Shown here: positions 8,405-15,568 of the stretch, one piece after another
How positions within the stretch are numbered: position 1 is the stretch's first letter
Layout of the letters: the number at the start of each line of letters is the position of its first letter
From: Lachnospiraceae bacterium
GTDB lineage: Bacteria > Bacillota > Clostridia > Lachnospirales > Lachnospiraceae
Assembly: GCA_017561085.1 (NCBI GenBank)
Contig: JAFZDQ010000109.1
Location: forward strand, 1 to 33,017
Direction: 5' to 3'
Length of the DNA stretch: 33,017 bases
Notes under the pieces: model-generated
The model's input: the letters and a program-made list of their open reading frames with translations, nothing else
Database searches by the model: none
Told to the model about the DNA's origin: nothing
Program-made: the position numbers and the translations under genes

Positions 8405-9265
8405 GTGAAATTAAATAAGAAATGGATAGTAATATTCTTGCTTTTGGTAATCGGAATAGGATGTTTGGTAAGTACATTAATCAAAAAAAGAAATGTTCCA
8501 GATATATGGAAAGACGGAATGAATGATGAATCATTGTTGAAGTACTATGCGCAAGATATTAGTGATGTGCAAACCGGAGATGTCGAAAAAAATAAAATAA
8601 TGATAAATTCCGTAGAAACAGATGGTAAAAAAGTGGAATTGCAAGATTACGCTATCTATCCGTCCACTATATCAGAGCGGAATGAAGGAGAAACTAATCA
8701 ATATCTATGGAATGAGATCAATATAGATATTACATGCCCGCAAATATATTTTTCCAATGCTTATGTGCAATATGATAGTGAGATTGAAACAACTATTAAC
8801 AAAGCACTATTTGAGCAGAGTTTAATGGATGATGATAGCTTTTTGGTAGGAAGGGATATGCGTGGCCTTGTAGAGTATCATATGGATTATGTGATATCCA
8901 AGGCAAATGATTATCTATTCAGCATCCAATATGAAGGACAATTATATTCTGTGAATCATGGTCACAATTTATGTTCCGGTATCACAATTGATATTCAGAC
9001 AGGGGAAAGAATAGACCTATCTGAAATTATTGTATTAGATGATACATTGGTTGAGAAAATCAAAAACGGACAAATTGAATATATTGATTCAGCCGGATAT
9101 GAAGAGGAATATATTATTGAACTGTTAGAAGAATTTTTGACCAATTATCAAGAGGGTCTACTGGATACATACAGTTGCTATTTTCTAGAAGATGACTTAG
9201 TTAACTTAATTATTCCGATGTCACGTGGGAATAGTAATTATATTGTAGTGAAAGTGCCATTTTGA
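8405..9265 (+). CDS. Membrane-anchored DUF3298/RsiV-like protein
   Basis: This 286-residue protein has an N-terminal membrane helix (about 7-25). The GTG start is preceded by GGAGG at an 11-base distance, slightly long. The C-terminal half (about 185-286, including GITIDIQTGERIDLSEII and the ending IVVKVPF) resembles DUF3298 domains found in anti-sigma factor RsiV and cell-wall proteins. It also resembles the N-terminal region of the 1038-residue protein just upstream, so the two may be related surface proteins. There is no sigma-factor gene nearby, so an anti-sigma role is not supported. It follows the large gene by 60 bases in the same direction. Confidence 0.65.
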   Translation: MKLNKKWIVIFLLLVIGIGCLVSTLIKKRNVPDIWKDGMNDESLLKYYAQDISDVQTGDVEKNKIMINSVETDGKKVELQDYAIYPSTISERNEGETNQYLWNEINIDITCPQIYFSNAYVQYDSEIETTINKALFEQSLMDDDSFLVGRDMRGLVEYHMDYVISKANDYLFSIQYEGQLYSVNHGHNLCSGITIDIQTGERIDLSEIIVLDDTLVEKIKNGQIEYIDSAGYEEEYIIELLEEFLTNYQEGLLDTYSCYFLEDDLVNLIIPMSRGNSNYIVVKVPF

Positions 9266-9406
9266 TTGAAGTGAAGTAATGTGGAAAGAAATAGAGCGAG
9301 CATGATTATGCCAGGGGTTATCATATTATTACCATCAGAGGAAACAGGAAAGTGAGTAGAAGAAAGTATTGGAAATAGTAAGGGGAACGGATAATCTTAT
9401 CCTTTA

Positions 9407-9750
9407 GACGGTGAGTTTTATGCAGACACTGGATATTGCTTCACAATTCCGGGAGGGAAAGAGAGACATAGTAATGCACCATATCATTGGGAAGAAAGAG
9501 GAAAAGAATGAGTGCGCTTGCAAACGGTGAAGAGTATATGTTTATAGAATATGAGGGACTGAAATATTTATGTACACCGAAAAGAGATGCAGATGGAAAT
9601 ATAGAAGGCATTGCAGTGCGCATATAGGAGTTGAATGATTATATAAGCGCAATATTATATATTGAATATATAGATGAAGTTCGTGTCACTTACTATAGCA
9701 CAATAGATGGATATATTGGAGAATTAATACCTGCATATTTAACGGATTAG
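9407..9750 (+). pseudogene. Decayed gene remnant (frameshift plus in-frame stop)
   Basis: Coding-like sequence continues across broken frames. Frame one runs from 9407 (reading DGEFYADTGYCFTIPGG and on) to a stop near 9510. A second frame opens at ATG 9508, reads through MSALANGEEYMFIEYEGLKY to TAG 9625-9627, and then continues in the same frame as ELNDYISAILYIEYIDEV to TAG 9748. One frameshift plus one nonsense mutation would reconstruct a protein tail of about 115 residues. The family was not recognised. The rest of 9266-9771 (9266-9406 and 9751-9771) shows no gene. Confidence 0.5.
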
Positions 9751-9771
9751 TATTATGGAAAACAGGAGATT

Positions 9772-10359
9772 ATGTTAAGCGCCATGGATAAAAGAAGAAA
9801 AATTAAGTGTTTGATAATAATTGGAATTATTTCATTTGTATTAGGTGGATGTAGGGAAAAAAATACATTAAATATTTCAGGTGTTGATAGTTTAAACGTT
9901 GTGGAAAAAGAAAATGAAATACTTGTTGATTTAACTACGGTTCCATTAGAGGGTGAGTTTTATGAATATATTGAAAATAATCCAATAGATGCAAAATATG
10001 TATTGAGTGATTCGGGAGCAGAAAAACGTATTAAGTCAGCTGTTGAATATCGGGATGCATGGATGCAGGAAATAGACCACTCATTAATAAATTTAAAAGA
10101 GTATTTACTGGAAGATGATTATAAAAAACTATGTTTAGCCTCTGATGGGTGGAAGAAATACATAGAAAATACATTAGAAGTAGAACAATCTTTATTTTAT
10201 GTTGGTAGTCATTATGCGGGAGTAAGTAATATTGCCGGTGATAGTCTTACATATCCGCAAGTAATGGAAGTGATGGCTCTAAGGACTCGGAATTTTGCAG
10301 TTGAATTAAAATCCTTAGAATATGCGTTTACCGGGACAGTAGAATTTGTTTTTGAATAA
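9772..10359 (+). CDS. Lipoprotein of unknown function
   Basis: This 195-residue protein has a lipoprotein signal: basic KRRKIK, a hydrophobic stretch, then LGGC as lipobox. AGGAG lies a few bases before ATG 9772; an in-frame ATG at 9784 is possible but farther from that site. The mature part (about 30-195) is mixed alpha/beta by eye with no family recognised. It is AT-rich like its neighbours. It belongs to a run of envelope-exposed proteins in the island and lies directly after a decayed gene. Confidence 0.65.
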   Translation: MLSAMDKRRKIKCLIIIGIISFVLGGCREKNTLNISGVDSLNVVEKENEILVDLTTVPLEGEFYEYIENNPIDAKYVLSDSGAEKRIKSAVEYRDAWMQEIDHSLINLKEYLLEDDYKKLCLASDGWKKYIENTLEVEQSLFYVGSHYAGVSNIAGDSLTYPQVMEVMALRTRNFAVELKSLEYAFTGTVEFVFE

Positions 10360-10439
10360 TATTCCGGAGACATTGCTATGAAGAAGAGAATAATTTTTTA
10401 CAAGAGGAATTATAGTGCCGAAAGAGGCAGTATAATGGA

Positions 10440-10467
10440 TTGTGCGTACAATGAATTCTGATATAAT
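10440..10467 (+). promoter_or_regulatory. Candidate promoter for the small membrane protein gene
   Basis: TTGTGC (10440-10445), a 16-base spacer and a consensus TATAAT (10462-10467) lie about 35 bases before the start codon at 10503. Confidence 0.4.
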
Positions 10468-10502
10468 TATTGGCAAATAAATAATTACGGAGGAATTTGC
10501 TA

Positions 10503-10826
10503 ATGTACGAAGAGGAAAATTTAGTGGTGGAAGAAAGTGTAGATTGGGACACAAATCCGTTAAAGGGTAAGTTTTGTTGGGCGGGTTTGATAATGCCGCA
10601 GTTCTGGGGATTGGGAAACGGTATAGGCTGGTGGATTTTAGCATGGATACCGGTTGCATTTCCTATTATGGCCTTAGTTTATGGAATTAGCGGATATGAC
10701 TTTGCATTTGAAAAAATCAAGTACTCAGAGAAGAGAAAAACCTTTGTAGAGAGTCAGAAAAAGTGGAATATCGCAGCAGTTATTTATCTTATTATTGTAA
10801 TTGGCATTATTGTGGCTTGTTTATAA
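10503..10826 (+). CDS. Small two-helix membrane protein
   Basis: This 107-residue protein starts at ATG 10503, nine bases after GGAGG (10489-10493). A TTG two codons earlier is less likely. Two hydrophobic segments are visible, about 40-62 (IGWWILAWIPVAFPIMALVY) and about 86-106 near the C-terminus, joined by a charged loop. The N-terminus is acidic. No family was recognised. It lies between a lipoprotein gene and the LytTR two-component pair, so a membrane accessory role for that pair is possible but unproven. Confidence 0.6.
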   Translation: MYEEENLVVEESVDWDTNPLKGKFCWAGLIMPQFWGLGNGIGWWILAWIPVAFPIMALVYGISGYDFAFEKIKYSEKRKTFVESQKKWNIAAVIYLIIVIGIIVACL

Positions 10827-10835
10827 GAACGTTGT

Positions 10836-10874
10836 AAAAAAGGAGATTCTGTATAAGTATAGGTCTCTTTTTTT
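10836..10874 (+). terminator. A/T-rich intrinsic terminator
   Basis: AAAAAAGGAGA can pair with TCTCTTTTTTTT through one G-T pair around a loop of about 17 bases, ten bases after the stop of the small membrane protein gene. The stem is A/T-rich, so efficiency is uncertain. Confidence 0.5.
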
Positions 10875-10996
10875 GTTTGAAGAAAATAAAATAAAAAATG
10901 CACTGGTAAATTATATTTTTCATTGTTAAAATTATAGAAGACTGGAGATATTCCGGAAGAATTTGAGAAAGCAGTAGATAAGTAATAGGGAAACAC

Positions 10997-11728
10997 ATGA
11001 AAAAGAAAATTTTGATAGTTGAAGATAATCCGAGATGGTTGAAGCGGATAGAAGATATTGTTTCTTTAGTTTCTTGGGAGACAGAAATATTTGCGGCATC
11101 AGATTTACGGGATGCATATGAATTTGCTATGGGAAATAGCATTGATTTATTTATTGTTGATATTATTCTTAATTCAAATAAACTGGGGGATGTTTCGGGA
11201 ATGGAGTTTGCTGAAAATATAAGGTTACATGCTAAATACCGATATACTCCGATTATTTTTATTACTTCTTTGGAAGATATAAAACTGAGAGCATATAGCA
11301 ATATTCATTGTTACAGTTATATAGAGAAACCGTTTGATGATGAAAAAACCGGAAAGATAATAGAAGAAGCATTAGATATGCCGTTAAAAAAAGAAAATGA
11401 GAGAGAGTACTTTTATTATCGCAAAGATGGTGTGCTATATGGATATTATGCGGACGATATCCTATATTTTAAAAACTGTAACCATAAAATTGTTTTGTAT
11501 AGTATTCATGAAACAGTTACTTTGGGCTATCGCTCGATGAATAGTTTATTGAGCGAGTTAGATACAGGAAAGTTTATTCAGTGTAACCGTAATACAATTA
11601 TTAACCGCAGACATATAGAATATATTGACCCGTTAAACAGATTTGTAAAATTACGAAATGTTGATGAACAGCTGGAAATAGGAATTGTATTAAAAAATAA
11701 ATTTTTAAGCGAGATGCAGGATGATTGA
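10997..11728 (+). CDS. LytTR-family response regulator (AgrA-like), first copy
   Basis: This 243-residue regulator has a receiver domain (about 1-125) with acidic pocket ED at 9-10, phosphoacceptor Asp55 (LFIVDII), the ITSLED switch region and conserved Lys in YIEKPF. A LytTR DNA-binding domain follows (about 135-240, with FIQCNRNTIINRRHIEYID). It overlaps the histidine kinase gene by eight bases, so it is its cognate regulator. It is clearly paralogous to the regulator at 21865: the motifs GDVSG, ITSLED, YIEKPF and VDEQ are shared in the same order. LytTR regulators of this group normally answer AgrC-type kinases in peptide quorum sensing. Target promoters were not identified. Confidence 0.88.
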   Translation: MKKKILIVEDNPRWLKRIEDIVSLVSWETEIFAASDLRDAYEFAMGNSIDLFIVDIILNSNKLGDVSGMEFAENIRLHAKYRYTPIIFITSLEDIKLRAYSNIHCYSYIEKPFDDEKTGKIIEEALDMPLKKENEREYFYYRKDGVLYGYYADDILYFKNCNHKIVLYSIHETVTLGYRSMNSLLSELDTGKFIQCNRNTIINRRHIEYIDPLNRFVKLRNVDEQLEIGIVLKNKFLSEMQDD

Positions 11729-12995
11729 GATAATTTCATGGACGTTAGAATTTTTTGCAGTAATTGGATGCTTGTATAAATTCCAACAGAAAAAATTAAA
11801 AATAGATGTTGCCCTGATTGGATTGTTGATATATGACTTTTTGATTTTTTATGGTATTAATCATTTAAAGTTACCATTAGGGTTATCGATAAGTGTTTAT
11901 TTAGCAATTTATATTTTTTCTATATATAAGTTCAAGAAAAGATACATTACTAATTTAGTAGAATGCTTTTTGGCTTATATATTTTTGGCCATATTGCAAT
12001 TATTATGCTATATTCCGATTGTATTGATAATAAGCGATCCATATAAGGATGTTTTGATTGGTTGTCTGGTAAATGCTTTAAGCTGTTTTATTGTAAATTT
12101 ATTGGGAGATAAATTGAAAATACATAAAGTAAGTAAATATATAGAAAAACATAATTTATTAACCTATGTTTGTTTGAACTGTGTGATTATATATCTGGGA
12201 ATAAATATATATAATCTTCGCATGGTTCATTTCTGGAGTGGGAGGCGATTCTTAGAAATTGCTATTTGGCTGATACTTATCATGATTTTGTGGTTTCAAG
12301 TTCAAAAAAATAAAGATGAAAAGGAAGAAAGGGAACGGCAGTTACAAAATCAGAAAAGGTATGTACAAAATTTTGAAGAGCAGTTACTTGAAGTGAGGTA
12401 TAAGCAACATGATTTAAAGAATCACTTGGCTGCATTTCAAGGTCTGGCAGGCGAGAATGAAGAAAACAAGGAATTAATTTCCATGCAGGAGAATTATTGT
12501 AATTATGTATTGCAAGAAGACGCATATAAGCGTCTTGTAAAAGGTGGCAACCCAATTATTACCGGTTTCTTGAATGAAAAAATAAAAGAAATGGAAGATA
12601 AGAAAATTAGTTTTCAGTATGATTTAGCGTATGTAGAACTTCCAAGACTTGAAATTTATGAGTGGATAGAGGTATTAGGGATTTTGCTGGATAATGCCAT
12701 AGAAGCAGTAGAGCATAGCGCGGAAGAACTAAGAAAGATATCCCTGAAACTGATTCAAGAAAGTGAAATAACACTACTTGGTGTTGCCAATGTAAGCAGA
12801 TATATTGGAAGCGAAGAAAGCAGAGCATTTTTTACAGAAGGATATAGCTCGAAGGGCAGCGGAAGAGGTTTAGGCTTGCCAAAAGTAAAAAAAATCATAC
12901 ATAAAAAAGAAGGTGAAATTTCAGTAAGTAACATAAATAGAGAAAACCATAACTGGTTAGAATTCAGGATATCCATTCGTAATGAGTCAAAATAA
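11721..12995 (+). CDS. AgrC-like sensor histidine kinase, first copy
   Basis: This 424-residue kinase has about six membrane helices in residues 5-205, typical of the AgrC/ComD group. A coiled segment precedes the H-box KQHDLKNHLAA with phosphoacceptor His230. The GHKL ATPase domain has an N-box (GILLDNAIEAV) and a G-box (GRGLGLPKVKK). Length and layout match the second kinase (22586-23860) almost exactly, including the eight-base overlap with its regulator gene. No agrB or convincing agrD lies beside it, so its ligand is unknown: it may sense a peptide made elsewhere, including the peptide from the second module. Confidence 0.87.
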   Translation: MIEIISWTLEFFAVIGCLYKFQQKKLKIDVALIGLLIYDFLIFYGINHLKLPLGLSISVYLAIYIFSIYKFKKRYITNLVECFLAYIFLAILQLLCYIPIVLIISDPYKDVLIGCLVNALSCFIVNLLGDKLKIHKVSKYIEKHNLLTYVCLNCVIIYLGINIYNLRMVHFWSGRRFLEIAIWLILIMILWFQVQKNKDEKEERERQLQNQKRYVQNFEEQLLEVRYKQHDLKNHLAAFQGLAGENEENKELISMQENYCNYVLQEDAYKRLVKGGNPIITGFLNEKIKEMEDKKISFQYDLAYVELPRLEIYEWIEVLGILLDNAIEAVEHSAEELRKISLKLIQESEITLLGVANVSRYIGSEESRAFFTEGYSSKGSGRGLGLPKVKKIIHKKEGEISVSNINRENHNWLEFRISIRNESK

Positions 12996-13173
12996 TACTG
13001 AATGTGGTATATTTTTGAAACTAAATGAAAAAGGAATGTATTTATGGGAGATTTTTGGATTTTGTTTCAAAAATCAGTAACTTAGTAATCATTAATTTAC
13101 AGAACGGCTCTTTTTGTTATATGAAATATTTAGATGAAATTTATTTTGTGTTGTAAAAGGGATAAATATAAAT

Positions 13174-13473
13174 ATGGCAAATGACTTTAAAGAAGCTATG
13201 GGAATGCGTGTGAAGTTACTAAGAAATATAAGAGGATACAGCAGAGAAGAAGTTGCCTTCCAAGCATCAATATCCGTTAAATTTCTGTATGAAGTGGAAA
13301 AAGGTAAAATTGGCATATCAGCCGAAAAGCTGGTGAAGCTGGCAAAGATACTAAATGTCAGTTGTGACTACTTGCTTACAGGTACAGTTCCGAAGATTGC
13401 TAATATTATGGAACAACACGAATTGGAATATATAGAAAAAATTACTTGTAATGCAAATGAAAAATGTAAGTGA
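13174..13473 (+). CDS. XRE-family HTH regulator at right end of island
   Basis: This 99-residue protein has an XRE helix-turn-helix (about 10-65), ending with the NVSCDYLLTG motif usual at the end of Clostridial XRE domains. The similar motif GISADYVLFG occurs in the XRE protein of the second two-component cluster (21446). The upstream ribosome site is weak (AGGGA about 13 bases away), so expression may be low or the start may differ. It follows the first kinase by 178 bases and is the last gene before the right direct repeat. Confidence 0.72.
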   Translation: MANDFKEAMGMRVKLLRNIRGYSREEVAFQASISVKFLYEVEKGKIGISAEKLVKLAKILNVSCDYLLTGTVPKIANIMEQHELEYIEKITCNANEKCK

Positions 13474-13476
13474 ATG

Positions 13477-13506
13477 AGTCGGCATGAAAATGCCGGCTTT
13501 TGTTTT
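13477..13506 (+). terminator. Terminator at right end of island
   Basis: AGTCGGCAT, loop GAAA, ATGCCGGCT (one G-T pair) is followed by TTTTGTTTT, directly after the XRE stop codon and 48 bases before the right direct repeat. It resembles the terminator at 4419-4453. Confidence 0.85.
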
Positions 13507-13553
13507 ATGTCCGGTCTTTTATTAACAGGTGATTTTTAACACAGGTATTTTTT

Positions 13554-13598
13554 CGTTGAATAACAGCCCAAGCGGTTGTATAATAGGGCATGGATTTT
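13554..13598 (+). repeat. Right copy of 45-bp direct repeat; promoter of the isomerase gene
   Basis: This is the partner of 4350-4394 (43 of 45 identical). TTGAAT (13556-13561), a 17-base spacer and TATAAT (13579-13584) form a near-consensus sigma-A promoter about 34 bases before the isomerase start codon. In this copy the promoter has its natural gene. The left copy is therefore probably the duplicate made when the intervening DNA was inserted. Confidence 0.9.
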
Positions 13599-13617
13599 GA
13601 CGAAAGGAAGAAACACT

Positions 13618-14442
13618 ATGAGTCAGATTTTATGCTCTACGGGAGCGCTGATTGGCCGTCCCAACGGAAGGGATTACAGACTGCTGGAAAAACTGGCAGG
13701 GCAGCTTACTTGTGACGGTTTTGAATTTATGATGTACAGCAACTGGTATGAGGAGAAAGAGGAATTGGTGAAGTCTCTTCTTGCCATGGAGTTAAATATT
13801 CCGGTGATGCATTGTCAAAAAAGTGTAGGAGAAGCCATCAGCATGGGTGGCAACGAGAACTTTGAGGATGCGTTCCGCCGCTTTGCTATCAACTGTGAAA
13901 TTGCGCAGCAGATTGGGGCTAAGAAGCTGGTAATGCATTTGTGGGACGGAATGACTTCTGATTCTAATTTTGCGAACAATATAGAGGCTTATCCCAAACT
14001 TCGTGCCATGGCAGAAGAGAGAGGCCTTGATTTGCTGGTGGAGAACGTGGTTTGTAATGTGGAAAATCCTATGAAACACTGGTGCGAGCTTGCAGAGATT
14101 TTTCCGGATATTCATTTTATTTTTGATACCAAGATGGCGGCCTTCCATGAGCAGATGGACATGCTTTACGGGAAAGAGTGTGCGTGGCTTTGGAAGGAAA
14201 GCCATATCCGTCATTACCATGTGAATGATTATGCCGGCGGCTATATGGATTGGAGAAATCTAAAGACCCTGCCCATCGGAAAAGGACATATTGATTTTGA
14301 ACAGTTTTTTGCTTACATAAAAGAAACCGGTTATGACGATACCTTCACGGTGGAATCCACAGCCTTCGGCGCGGACGGTAGCGTGGATATCGATATGCTG
14401 AATGCGCAGTTTGCGTATATAAGAGAAAAACTGGGGAATTAG
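13618..14442 (+). CDS. Sugar phosphate isomerase/epimerase family protein (TIM barrel)
   Basis: This 274-residue protein starts at ATG 13618 with AAAGGAAG upstream; an earlier in-frame ATG at 13576 falls inside the promoter. It matches the AP-endonuclease-2/xylose-isomerase-like TIM-barrel family. Candidate metal-binding residues include the glutamate in DLLVENVV, the aspartate and histidine in HFIFDTKMAAFH, the run RHYHVNDY and the final glutamate in FTVEST. Family members isomerise or epimerise sugars or cleave related substrates, so the exact reaction is open. Transcription starts from the promoter in the right direct repeat. The dus gene follows by 31 bases and is probably in the same operon. 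Confidence 0.85.
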   Translation: MSQILCSTGALIGRPNGRDYRLLEKLAGQLTCDGFEFMMYSNWYEEKEELVKSLLAMELNIPVMHCQKSVGEAISMGGNENFEDAFRRFAINCEIAQQIGAKKLVMHLWDGMTSDSNFANNIEAYPKLRAMAEERGLDLLVENVVCNVENPMKHWCELAEIFPDIHFIFDTKMAAFHEQMDMLYGKECAWLWKESHIRHYHVNDYAGGYMDWRNLKTLPIGKGHIDFEQFFAYIKETGYDDTFTVESTAFGADGSVDIDMLNAQFAYIREKLGN

Positions 14443-14473
14443 CAGGAAGGTAACGAAAGCACAGGAGAAAATC

Positions 14474-15568
14474 ATGCAGATTTATTATGCCCCTTTGGAG
14501 GGAATTACGGGATATTTGTACCGGAATTTGTATCAGGAATATTTCGGTAAAGGAATGGATAAATATTTTACGCCCTTTATCGTGCCTAGCGGAGGCGGGT
14601 ATACCAAACACAAATCCATGCGGGATATTTTGCCCGAAAATAACGAAGGGATGCCGATTGTGCCTCAGCTGCTTAGTAATAATGCAGAGGACTTCCTGAT
14701 TCTTGCCAAAAAAATAAAAGAGCTTGGTTATGAGGAAGTGAATTTAAATTTGGGCTGTCCTTACAGGACGGTGGTATCCAAAGGCCGGGGCTCAGGCTTT
14801 TTAGGTAAAAAGCAGGAACTTAAGGAGTTTTTGGATGCAATTTTTGATGGATGCGGCGGTAAAATGGACATTTCCATCAAAACCAGAATCGGTATGCAGG
14901 ATTTAGGGGAATGGGAAGAAATTCTGGAGCTTTATAACCGATATCCCATGAAAGAACTGATTATCCACCCCAGGTTGCAGAAGGAATTTTACAGCGGAAC
15001 GCCCCACAAGGAAGCTTTTGAACTGGCGCTTGCAAAGAGTAAAAATCCCCTTTGCTACAATGGCGATATTTTCACCAAGGAGGATTATTTAGACTTTACA
15101 AAGCAGTATCCGCAGGTAGATAAAATTATGATTGGCAGGGGCTTTTTGGTAAATCCCGGATTGTATCGTGAGATTAAAGGGGGAGAGCCTATGACCAAGG
15201 AGGAATTTAAGGCTTTTCATGACCGTCTTTATAAAGAGTACCGCAGCTATATGGGCGAGGATAGAAATACCCATTTCAAGATGAAAGAACTCTGGCATTA
15301 CATGCAGTATCTGTTTGTGACGAATAGGGCGGATGTGCCGGCGGCAGTCGGCGGCGCGGATGCAGGAAAGATTGGAGAGGCAGTCGGCGGTGCGGACGCA
15401 GGAAAGATTGGAGCAGCAGTCGGCGGTGCGGACATGGCGGAATCCGAAACTGCTTGGAAATATATTAAGAAAATCCGTAAGTCCGTAAAAGCAGCGGAGT
15501 ACGAGGCGGCGGTAAACGGACTTTTAAGAGAATGTGAAATCAAGGAGGGTGCAACCTTTGAAGGATAA
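14474..15568 (+). CDS. dus: tRNA-dihydrouridine synthase family protein
   Basis: This 364-residue FMN enzyme reduces uridine in tRNA D-loops. The start MQIYYAPLEGITG is the usual Dus N-terminus. NLNLGCPYRTV carries the catalytic cysteine near residue 95, SIKTRIG follows, and the phosphate-binding end of the barrel reads CYNGDIFT and IMIGRGFL. This member belongs to the short-domain group common in Firmicutes and Bacteroidetes. An unusual 12-residue repeat (AVGGADAGKIG(A/E)) of about 2.5 units interrupts the C-terminal helical domain near residues 290-320 and looks like a minisatellite expansion. Its last bases overlap the next gene. Confidence 0.9.
   Translation: MQIYYAPLEGITGYLYRNLYQEYFGKGMDKYFTPFIVPSGGGYTKHKSMRDILPENNEGMPIVPQLLSNNAEDFLILAKKIKELGYEEVNLNLGCPYRTVVSKGRGSGFLGKKQELKEFLDAIFDGCGGKMDISIKTRIGMQDLGEWEEILELYNRYPMKELIIHPRLQKEFYSGTPHKEAFELALAKSKNPLCYNGDIFTKEDYLDFTKQYPQVDKIMIGRGFLVNPGLYREIKGGEPMTKEEFKAFHDRLYKEYRSYMGEDRNTHFKMKELWHYMQYLFVTNRADVPAAVGGADAGKIGEAVGGADAGKIGAAVGGADMAESETAWKYIKKIRKSVKAAEYEAAVNGLLRECEIKEGATFEG
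15344..15433 (+). repeat. 36-bp in-frame tandem repeat inside dus
   Basis: Two full 36-base units (15344-15379 and 15380-15415) and an 18-base partial unit (15416-15433) are nearly identical, differing at only a few positions. They are GC-rich compared with the rest of the gene. Because 36 is divisible by three, copy-number change by slippage would keep the reading frame. Confidence 0.92.

Noticed and set aside
8405-9265. RsiV-type anti-sigma factor call
   Set aside because: Only the extracellular DUF3298-like part is similar; there is no cytoplasmic anti-sigma region and no sigma-factor gene beside it.
10378-10461. 27-codon frame (start MKKRIIFYKRNYSAERG) before the small membrane protein gene, considered as a signal peptide gene
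   Set aside because: It overlaps the likely promoter of the next gene, and lacks a hydrophobic leader or an AgrD-like tail.
13025-13156. 43-codon frame behind the orphan kinase whose C-terminus reads FCYMKYLDE, considered as a cysteine-type AgrD
   Set aside because: No ribosome binding site precedes its ATG, the conserved proline-containing tail after the ring is missing, and there is no agrB nearby.
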